A DNA stretch of 64,000 bases from Planctomycetaceae bacterium (GTDB taxonomy: Bacteria > Planctomycetota > Planctomycetia > Planctomycetales > Planctomycetaceae): assembly GCA_018699955.1 (NCBI GenBank), contig JABISG010000109.1, positions 1-64,000 on the forward strand, in the 5' to 3' direction. Positions 58,282-64,000 of this stretch are shown here, piece after piece. The notes beneath the pieces are model-generated. The model was given only the letters and a program-made list of their open reading frames with translations. It was not told where the DNA came from and ran no database searches. The position numbers and the translations under genes were made by a program. Every line of letters begins with the position of its first letter. Within the stretch, counting starts at the first letter, position 1.

Positions 58282-58893
58282 CTAGTCGTTCAGCGCTTCG
58301 TGGACCTTGCCAACCATTTTGGCTGACGGCTTGAGCGTCTTGTCGCCATCGTCTTTCCACTTCGACGGACAACCTTCGTCTGCCTTTTTCGACAAGTACA
58401 GGTTGGCTTTGAACTTTCGCATCAACTCGTCGATGTTGCGGCCCATGTTGTAGAAGTTGACTTCGGAATTCATCAGCGTGCCATCGGGGCTGATGATGAA
58501 CGTGCCGCGCAACGCCAATCCGGTGTTTTCGTCGTACACACCAAACGTGCGGGCGAGATTTCCGGTTGGATCGGCGCCCATCTGGTACTTAACGTCGGCA
58601 AGTTCTTTCTCGTCGGCCTGCCAGGCGAGATGCACAAATTGCGTGTCGCAGCTGACGGTGATGACTTCGGCACCCATCTTCTTGAAACGGTCCTGCTGCT
58701 CTGACAGAGCAGAAAATTCCGTTGCTCAGACGAAGGTGAAGTCGGCGGGGTAGAAGAACAGAATGGTCCACTTCCCCTGCGACTTGAGTTCTTCGAGGCT
58801 GACTTTGCCGAAGTCGCCCGCCGTGGGATCAAAGGTGTCCATTTCGAAATCCGGCACCGGTGCGCCGAGTTTCAGTTGACAGCAATCGCTCAT
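58282..58893 (-). CDS. Selenocysteine-containing peroxiredoxin (AhpC/typical 2-Cys Prx), in-frame TGA at codon 56
   Basis: A thiol/selenol peroxidase reducing H2O2 and organic peroxides. It reads from the ATG at 58893 (MSDCCQLKLGAPVPDFEMDT) through an in-frame TGA to the stop at 58282, giving 203 residues, the normal Prx1/AhpC length. Around the TGA (58728-58726) the protein reads FFYPADFTFV-U-ATEFSALSEQQ. Family members have FYPADFTFVCPTE, so TGA replaces the peroxidatic Cys exactly. The following part is standard Prx (AEVITVSCDTQFVHLAW, RGTFIISPDGTLMNSEVNFY), with a resolving Cys in DEGCPSKWKDDGDKTLKPS. A SECIS-like stem-loop begins 13 nt after the TGA. Read-through as selenocysteine is strongly suggested; the shorter ORF from 58677 would lack the catalytic half. 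Confidence 0.9.
58696..58712 (-). promoter_or_regulatory. Bacterial SECIS-like stem-loop
   Basis: On the minus strand CTGCTCT-GTC-AGAGCAG forms a 7-bp stem with loop GUC, 13 nt after the TGA; the loop starts 20 nt after it. Known bacterial SECIS elements lie within the coding region right after the UGA, with the apical loop about 16-37 nt away and a G among its first two bases. All of these conditions are met. Confidence 0.8.
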
Positions 58894-59022
58894 TTCAGAT
58901 GTCTCCTTTTAATTGACGTGCTATGTTCGCAAACGCCGCTCGTGGTCTCACGGTCGGTGAAATATTCCGACGTCGCGAAACCACAAGCGGACGATGTCAT
59001 TGAAACGGGGTTCCTGTGGGTC

Positions 59023-60090
59023 TTACAGGCCCGCCTTGATAATGCTCAGGCTGCCGGGATTCTTCGTGCCCCCCTCGGCCGCACTTCCGAATTCCGTCAC
59101 GAAGAGGTTGCCGTCTTTGTCGAAGGCAACTGCGGTCGGCTTGTCGAGCTTCAAAACCAACGTTGCCTTGACTTCGTCTCCGTCGATGGTCAGTTCAAAC
59201 AGGCCGCCTTTGGCCGTATCGGCCCAAGAAAAGTCGGTCGCGTAAAGTTTTCCGGTCTTCGGGCTGTAGGCGAGGCCGGCGATGTCGCTGAGGCCGGTCT
59301 TGTAACTCTTCTTCAATTTGCCGGTGGCCGGATCGTAAATGGTCAGCAGGCTGTCGCCGGGAACGGTCATTTCACCCATCTGACCGACGACCAAGTCTTT
59401 GCCATCGGGACTGAATGTGATGGCGACCGGGGCATCGACACTGGTGGCTTCTTTGGTGGCGATTGTTGGCAGCAACTCGCCCGGCTTTCCATCGGTGATC
59501 ATGCTCTTGGAAACCCAACCTTTCGTGTCATCACCGTTGCAGGTGACGAAAATTGCACCGCCGCCCACTGCGACTCCGTAGAAATTGCCTTCGCCCTTGG
59601 CCGTCACTCCCTCTTTCATTGTGATCGGGCCGAGCGTATGCACGGCGGAATCTTCTTTGGCTGCTTCTGCGGGCGATTCGGTACCGACTTTATAAACCCG
59701 AACGAATTCTGCGCCGTCCTTGCGGCTTCCGTCACCCACGACCAGATTTTCACCATCAATGAAAGCGACACCAAGCGGTCCGACGTCATATTTCGGGCCT
59801 TTGCCGTACACGTCGTTGCCGGGCGTGTGAATCTCGATTGCGATTCGCTTTGTGCGATCTTTTTCAGCAGGCAGATAGCGGTACACGCCGTGCCGGTTGG
59901 CGATAAAGACGTGTCCGGTTCCCTCCTGGATCGCCAATCCACTCGGATTGAGCAGGTTGGTCACGAGTACCTTGGCAGTCACTGCCGCCGCTTCTTCGCC
60001 TTCGTTCTGCGCGATGGCAGAATCGCAGACAAACAATCCGGCAAACAGCGTCAACGCGCACAACATCAGTGTCGGTCGATTCGGACGCAT
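59023..60090 (-). CDS. Secreted beta-propeller (NHL/SMP-30-like) protein
   Basis: A 355-residue exported protein with signal peptide about 1-27 (LMLCALTLFAGLFVCDSAIA). The mature part shows repeated propeller-strand patterns: NPSGLAIQEGTGHVFIANRH, GPLGVAFIDGENLVVGDGSR, APVAITFSPDGKDLVVGQMG, IAGLAYSPKTGKLYATDFSW and KPTAVAFDKDGNLFVTEFGS, about six blades. No catalytic motif is certain, so it may be a lactonase-like enzyme or a binding protein. It is co-directional with the peroxiredoxin but 130 nt upstream of it, so an operon is possible but unproven. Confidence 0.85.
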   Translation of the reverse strand: MRPNRPTLMLCALTLFAGLFVCDSAIAQNEGEEAAAVTAKVLVTNLLNPSGLAIQEGTGHVFIANRHGVYRYLPAEKDRTKRIAIEIHTPGNDVYGKGPKYDVGPLGVAFIDGENLVVGDGSRKDGAEFVRVYKVGTESPAEAAKEDSAVHTLGPITMKEGVTAKGEGNFYGVAVGGGAIFVTCNGDDTKGWVSKSMITDGKPGELLPTIATKEATSVDAPVAITFSPDGKDLVVGQMGEMTVPGDSLLTIYDPATGKLKKSYKTGLSDIAGLAYSPKTGKLYATDFSWADTAKGGLFELTIDGDEVKATLVLKLDKPTAVAFDKDGNLFVTEFGSAAEGGTKNPGSLSIIKAGL

Positions 60091-60245
60091 GGCGGTCTCA
60101 CTTTCTCTCGATAGGGTGAATCCGAGGGGATAGATTTTCTACTCAAGGCGCTGATGGTACCGGAACAAAACCGGGAATGCAATCAGCGGTGCGGGGTGTT
60201 CGGTTGTGGAAACCTTTGCTTGCGCTGCGGGTTGGTATTCCGCAC

Positions 60246-61304
60246 TCACTCGGGCAACTTGGGGGCTTCGTGCATGGGGTAGTCGCCGCTCTTCAACCCT
60301 TCCTTCAGAAACGTCACGAGGTCCTTTTTTTCCTCGGCGGTGAGCTTCAGTGGGAAGATGTCTTCGGAGAGGAAGGGATTGTCGATTCCTCCTCCGACGT
60401 AATGCTCGACAACCTCTTCCAGTGTTTTCAGGCTGCCATCGTGCATGTATGGTGCCGAGCGGCCGATGTCGCGGAGTGTGGGTGTCTTGAAGGCACCCCG
60501 ATTGCCTCCGAGTTTCTGTACGGCGAAGCGGCCAACGTCGTATTCCTTCTTGTCCATGCCAATTCCGACATTATGAAAACCGTTGTCGGTAAAGTTCGGT
60601 CCCGCATGGCAGGCACTGCACAGGGCCTTATTGAAGAAGACATACCGTCCCCGCTCGGCCGCTTCAGAAAGTGCCTTCTTGTCGCCCGCCTTGTAGCGGT
60701 CGAATGGCGAATTTCCGGCCAGCACGGTCCGCTCGTAGGCGGCGATTGCCTTGGCCATGTTGTCGAACGTCACATCGGTTTTGAAGACCTTCTGAAACTG
60801 CTGCTTGTAGCCTTCAATCTTGTTGAGCTTCTCGACGACCGCCTTTTCCGTTATCGCCATTTCAATTGGGTTCTGAATGGGTCCCTTGGCCTGTGCTTCG
60901 AGCGATGGTTCGCGGCCGTCCCAAAACTGGAATTGGCCATACGCCGTGTTCAGCACGGTGGGGGAATTGCGGCCGCCTTTCTGTCCATCGACACCGGTGG
61001 CGAACTGCTCGCCGTTGCTCCAACCTTTCTTCGGATCGTGACAGGAGACGCAAGCAATGGTGTTGTCTTTCGAGAGCCGCTTGTCCCAGTACAGCTGTTT
61101 GCCGAGCGAAATCTTCTCAGCGGTCGGCAAATTGTCTTTGGGATGCGAGACCTTCCCCAACCCCGCGGGAACGGCCGATTTGGCGTCTTCATCCGCCGCC
61201 TGTAGGCCAAAAGCCAGACTGAATACGAGGAGAATGGCCGACAACCCGGCGGTCAGCCCGAACAGTTTCCATCGGCCACATAAAGCGTCACTGGTGTTTT
61301 CCAT
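60246..61304 (-). CDS. Di-haem cytochrome c peroxidase (CcpA/MauG family)
   Basis: A 352-residue exported or membrane-anchored di-haem peroxidase reducing H2O2 with electrons from cytochrome c. An N-terminal hydrophobic segment (about 15-36) is followed by two haem c sites: CVSCH (Cys85, Cys88, His89) and CSACH (Cys229, Cys232, His233). Further family blocks are GKQLYWDKRLSKDNTIACVS, RNSPTVLNTAYGQFQFWDGR, FDRYKAGDKKALSEAAERGR, FKTPTLRDIGRSAPYMHDGS and TLEEVVEHYVGGG. Being near the selenocysteine peroxiredoxin, it adds a second peroxide-detoxifying system in a different compartment. Confidence 0.95.
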   Translation of the reverse strand: MENTSDALCGRWKLFGLTAGLSAILLVFSLAFGLQAADEDAKSAVPAGLGKVSHPKDNLPTAEKISLGKQLYWDKRLSKDNTIACVSCHDPKKGWSNGEQFATGVDGQKGGRNSPTVLNTAYGQFQFWDGREPSLEAQAKGPIQNPIEMAITEKAVVEKLNKIEGYKQQFQKVFKTDVTFDNMAKAIAAYERTVLAGNSPFDRYKAGDKKALSEAAERGRYVFFNKALCSACHAGPNFTDNGFHNVGIGMDKKEYDVGRFAVQKLGGNRGAFKTPTLRDIGRSAPYMHDGSLKTLEEVVEHYVGGGIDNPFLSEDIFPLKLTAEEKKDLVTFLKEGLKSGDYPMHEAPKLPE

Positions 61305-61493
61305 CGTTGCGTACCTCTTTCGGCAATCTCTGGCCCTGTCGATTATCTCCAGCCGCTCGCGGGAGCAGCCAATTGTCTGGGTTCATTTTTAGCCAGCTCA
61401 AACGGATTGGCAAGTCTCAACCGTCAGCGCCGATTAGATGTTGCAAATGTCTACAGCGGCAACATGCGGCGGGACCGACCAAATTTCGCGCAA

Positions 61494-62252
61494 TCATCGT
61501 TGCAAGATTTCGTTCGTCACGTCGTCGCCACGCCAATAGGCTGCCGTTATCCGCGCGATGGCGGCGTCAACAAACGGTGCCAATCGTGCAGCCAGGATTG
61601 CAACAAGCAACGCAGTGACCATTCCGGTGAACACGTCGAGCGTGTAGTGAGCGCGCAGCACCAGCACGGCTGTCGCTTCAAAGGCCACGATCGCCGTCCC
61701 CAAGATCCACCACCAGCGGCCCTTCAATCGCGACAGTTCCACCGCTCCCAGAACGGCGATGCCCGTGTGTCCGGAGAAAAAGAAATCGTTCGCCACGCCG
61801 TAGGTCACCAGCAGCGTCGGCATACCGGGCGACCGCCAGATGATGCCTTCAGGCGGCGGCAATGCGCAGACTGCCTGACAGAATTGCCTGAGCGCAAACA
61901 ACATCAACAGCCCAAGGAAGGGTCGCAGACTGCGTCCGAAAATCGCCAACGCCAGCAAACCGATTCCCAGCAGATCGATGACGGCGGAACTTGCGATCAA
62001 CAGCGAATTCGCGACCCGCGGGTTCCGGTGCAATGACTGATGTAGCTGTTCCGTCCAAACGAAAACGGCGTCGTGGCGCGAGATGACTTCCCCGGCGACC
62101 ACAGCATCATCGCCCATCGGCGGACGTGTGCCGATGAGCCACTGCGTTAAGAACCAAAGACCGAGTCCGACAACGACAAACACAATCCGTAGCGAAACCA
62201 TCGCCAAAGTTGGCCGGCGGACGTCCAACGGCAAGCGGTCTTCGGCTGCCAT
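61494..62252 (-). CDS. PAP2-superfamily membrane phosphatase (sphingomyelin-synthase-like type)
   Basis: A 252-residue membrane protein with about six hydrophobic segments. The catalytic pattern is YGVANDFFFSGHTGIAVL and, later, RAHYTLDVFTGMVTAL, i.e. F-F-S-G-H-T with H-Y-x-x-D-V. This is the PAP2_C/sphingomyelin synthase arrangement (H, H, D) rather than the classic PAP2 K-x6-R-P start. The likely reaction is hydrolysis or exchange of a phospholipid or polyprenyl phosphate head group. It is 28 nt downstream of the acyltransferase gene, so the pair probably acts in phospholipid metabolism. GGAG precedes the ATG at 62252. Confidence 0.85.
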   Translation of the reverse strand: MAAEDRLPLDVRRPTLAMVSLRIVFVVVGLGLWFLTQWLIGTRPPMGDDAVVAGEVISRHDAVFVWTEQLHQSLHRNPRVANSLLIASSAVIDLLGIGLLALAIFGRSLRPFLGLLMLFALRQFCQAVCALPPPEGIIWRSPGMPTLLVTYGVANDFFFSGHTGIAVLGAVELSRLKGRWWWILGTAIVAFEATAVLVLRAHYTLDVFTGMVTALLVAILAARLAPFVDAAIARITAAYWRGDDVTNEILQR

Positions 62253-62280
62253 GCGGTTGTCTCCATGCGGAAGAGGCGAG

Positions 62281-63531
62281 TTATGATTCGGCAGTTTCTA
62301 AATCAATTGGCGAGACTTCCGTTTTCATCAGTGGTGCCGATTCGGTCGCGAGTTTTTCGAGCATCGTTGTCAATCGCTGTTCCAATAACGGCATAATCGG
62401 ATCGCCGTTTCCGCCGCGCTCACGCTTCGGCGAGACTTCGATTGCTTCGCCGACCTCGATGATGATTTTTTGCGGGCCGTGATGCCGGGCGGCGTCTGTC
62501 AGGTCTTCCTCGAACCGCTCGACCGTTTCCAACAGTCTTTCAACAGGGCTGTCGGGACGAATGTAGTCGCGGGGATAGAATGACATTTGCTGGGCGAGAT
62601 AACAGTCGGCCAACTGACGCCAACGTCGTTCGCGTTCCTCGAAATCGATCTCCCCGCCAATCATGTCGGGGACAATCGCCATCCGCAAATTCTTCACACG
62701 GGCGACAACGTCTCCCTGTTGCACTTCGCCCAGCCACTCCTCTTCGAGTGGGCCGAGTACGTGATCGATCAGCCGTTCCAGCCGGGTGAACAACGAGCCG
62801 GTCTGTGTGTCGCCCAGATATTCGACCTCTTTCAGGCACAACAGCGCCATGCCGACACGGCGAATCCGCGAGACCAACGGCCGGTGATCCTGCGGCTGCC
62901 AGGTGAGCCGATGTTCGATGTCGCGCAGTACCGGGGTGACCGCAGCCTGCAGATCGCCTTGAAACAGATAACGGATCGCAACCGGGTGAATGACGACCTT
63001 GTTCTCTGGATTCTGTTTCTCGCGTTTGCGGGCGGCCTGCCTGGCCATGAACGCCGTCCCCTCCATCAGCACGCCGAGCCGATCGTTGGTGCGGCTGATG
63101 ACTCCTTCGGGAAAGATGACGAGCGGCCGTTCGGCCGTCGTCAAAATGTCGATGGCGCAATTCAACGCCGGCCGGTCCATGCCTTCGCGGTAAACACTGA
63201 ATGCCCCCAATCGCTGCGCCATGAACGATGTGTACCAGCCCTGCTTGAAGACGTGCCAACTGGCCATGCTGTAGTGGTACATATTCAGTTCGATGTCGAG
63301 CAAGCCCATTGCCATCGGATCGCTGGGACGGCAATGATTTGGTGCCAGCACGATGCCATGCCCCGCATCGATCGACGCTTTCAACAATTCCAGCCCACGA
63401 AACTCGTGGCTGGTGATTCCATATTCCTTGCGCAAGTGCCCAGGCAACCACATTCGGCAGGCCCAAGCCCAGAACTTTCCGCGATACGGCGGAATGAATT
63501 CGTAGGGTTCTTCGATGACGACGTTATGCAT
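62281..63531 (-). CDS. PlsC-like lysophospholipid acyltransferase
   Basis: A 416-residue acyltransferase transferring acyl chains to lysophospholipid or glycerol-3-phosphate derivatives. Motif I is LAPNHCRPSDPMAMGL (H-x4-D as HCRPSD), followed by GAFSVYREGMDRPALN (motif II) and LVIFPEGVISRTNDRLG (motif III, FPEG). The C-terminal half (about 220-416) is mostly charged helices and longer than in PlsC, with HHGPQKIIIEVGEAIEVSPK. It is upstream of and co-directional with the PAP2 gene (28 nt). Regulation is not visible. Confidence 0.9.
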   Translation of the reverse strand: MHNVVIEEPYEFIPPYRGKFWAWACRMWLPGHLRKEYGITSHEFRGLELLKASIDAGHGIVLAPNHCRPSDPMAMGLLDIELNMYHYSMASWHVFKQGWYTSFMAQRLGAFSVYREGMDRPALNCAIDILTTAERPLVIFPEGVISRTNDRLGVLMEGTAFMARQAARKREKQNPENKVVIHPVAIRYLFQGDLQAAVTPVLRDIEHRLTWQPQDHRPLVSRIRRVGMALLCLKEVEYLGDTQTGSLFTRLERLIDHVLGPLEEEWLGEVQQGDVVARVKNLRMAIVPDMIGGEIDFEERERRWRQLADCYLAQQMSFYPRDYIRPDSPVERLLETVERFEEDLTDAARHHGPQKIIIEVGEAIEVSPKRERGGNGDPIMPLLEQRLTTMLEKLATESAPLMKTEVSPIDLETAES

Positions 63532-63780
63532 TTGGGCCTGTTGATCGAAATCTGAAGATCAGTTTGGTCTGTGGTCGTTGTGTTTGGCAGTCACACATTA
63601 TTGTCGTGACAGTATGACCTTACATAACGCACTGGGCGAAAAAACCGAAGCGAATTTCGTAAATTGGGCGCGGCAATCGGAAACCGGCGTGAAACGCGAT
63701 TCCCATTTCTTTCTGAAATCGGGTATCCTTAACAATCGGCACCATGCCGTTGGATTGTCCGCTGCCATTGGATTGTGTGA

Positions 63781-64000
63781 GTGACGGTTGTGATTGAACT
63801 TCGTTGTCCGGCCTGTAAGCAGAACATCAAACTCGATGAGTCGTTCACCGGACGGCGCATTGCCTGTGTCGGCTGCGCAAAGGAATTCACAGTTCCCGAT
63901 GCAAAACAACTTGCCGCCAGGAAAGCTGCCCGTCAAGACAAATCGGCCGCGCAGGCGACAGGGGCGAAGTCATCCTCGCCGGCCATGTCGGTCGCCATGC
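63781..64000 (+). CDS. Zinc-ribbon protein, N-terminal part (cut by window edge)
   Basis: The frame is open from GTG codons at 63781 and 63790 (an in-frame TGA lies at 63778) to the right edge, at least 70 residues. It begins with a zinc-ribbon module IELRCPACKQNIKLDE and RRIACVGCAKEFTVPD: two C-x-x-C pairs about 19 residues apart, as in MJ0042/GYF_2-type modules. It then continues in a Lys/Ala/Gln-rich low-complexity linker. Such modules often start longer planctomycete membrane proteins. Function cannot be given from the fragment. Confidence 0.75.
   Translation, partial: MTVVIELRCPACKQNIKLDESFTGRRIACVGCAKEFTVPDAKQLAARKAARQDKSAAQATGAKSSSPAMSVAM

Noticed and set aside
58282-58677. Peroxiredoxin as a 131-residue protein starting at the ATG at 58677
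   Set aside because: This form lacks the peroxidatic site and half of the thioredoxin fold. The conserved upstream part continues in frame through a single TGA, so the full-length reading is preferred.
58726-58728. TGA in the peroxiredoxin as a sequencing error or pseudogene mutation
   Set aside because: Not fully excluded, but it hits the one residue commonly exchanged for selenocysteine in this family, no other defect is present, and a SECIS-like hairpin follows.
58876-60114. 412-codon open frame on the plus strand
   Set aside because: Antisense to the secreted beta-propeller gene at 59023-60090, which has a signal peptide and repeated blade pattern. The plus-strand translation is low in structure.
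60177-61205. 342-codon open frame on the plus strand
   Set aside because: It lies opposite the di-haem peroxidase gene, whose two CxxCH motifs and family blocks are clear. The plus frame shows no recognisable motif and is an antisense shadow of high-GC coding DNA.
62587-63555. 322-codon open frame on the plus strand
   Set aside because: Antisense to the acyltransferase with intact HCRPSD and FPEG motifs.

Overview
The window looks like chromosomal DNA from a planctomycete (Planctomycetota, probably a Planctomycetaceae-like member). The evidence is the gene content. There are four DUF1501 proteins with twin-arginine leaders, two DUF1549/DUF1553 proteins with CxxCH motifs, two very large PVC-type haem-binding CxxCH proteins, a DUF1080-ThuA fusion, a secreted sulfatase with the C-x-P-x-R formylglycine site, WD40 proteins, and a division/cell-wall (dcw) cluster in which mraZ and rsmH are followed by an extra LysM protein. 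No tRNA, rRNA, CRISPR array or transposase was seen. Intergenic gaps carry several families of dispersed palindromic repeats.

Layout. 1-4260 (minus strand): start of a dcw operon, read mraZ > rsmH > LysM membrane protein > FtsL-like > ftsI (cut by the window edge). It is preceded by a sigma70-like promoter and a phased series of TGG boxes matching a MraZ operator. 4.4-6.7 kb: a GT4 and a GT2 glycosyltransferase, divergently transcribed. 6.7-20.4 kb: mixed secreted enzymes and housekeeping genes (tandem S51 cyanophycinase-like protein, TPR protein, SMP-30 protein, orphan ExbD-like protein, seven-bladed WD40 protein, DUF1501, lysA, esterase-like hydrolases, mazG). 20.6-29.2 kb (plus): DUF1501, DUF1501, DUF1549/1553, PSCyt1-WD40 and an MscS channel, closely spaced. 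29.2-38.4 kb: sulfatase, an ammonium transporter fused to a histidine kinase, a CPCC zinc-ribbon protein, a SulP transporter, an SGNH hydrolase and a CPBP protease. 38.6-51.4 kb: DUF1501 plus PSCyt1/DUF1549/DUF1553 (minus), then three large secreted proteins on the plus strand. 51.6-58.2 kb: oxidoreductase, SLC1-type symporter, TlpA-like thioredoxin and isopropylmalate-synthase-like enzyme. 58.3-63.5 kb (minus): a selenocysteine peroxiredoxin, a beta-propeller protein, a di-haem peroxidase, a PAP2 phosphatase and an acyltransferase. A zinc-ribbon protein begins at the right edge.

Most notable: (1) the peroxiredoxin at 58282-58893 has an in-frame TGA exactly where the peroxidatic cysteine belongs, followed by a stem-loop that fits the bacterial SECIS rules. 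An ordinary gene caller would truncate this gene. (2) An Amt-histidine kinase fusion that keeps all the ammonium-path residues has no response regulator beside it. (3) A TGG box repeated five times at exact 10-bp spacing covers the mraZ leader, just downstream of a good promoter. (4) An A10 tract lies between the two domains of the DUF1080-ThuA protein, and slippage in either direction would stop translation within a few codons. (5) A G8 tract lies inside a glycosyltransferase gene. (6) A roughly 120-residue domain is inserted between the first two membrane helices of an SLC1 symporter.

Functional picture: much of the window encodes exported proteins with haem, beta-propeller and hydrolase domains, the kind planctomycetes are thought to use on sulfated or complex glycans, together with nitrogen sensing, redox defence and envelope biogenesis. 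The functions of the DUF1501 and DUF1549/1553 systems are not established, and the roles given here are inference.
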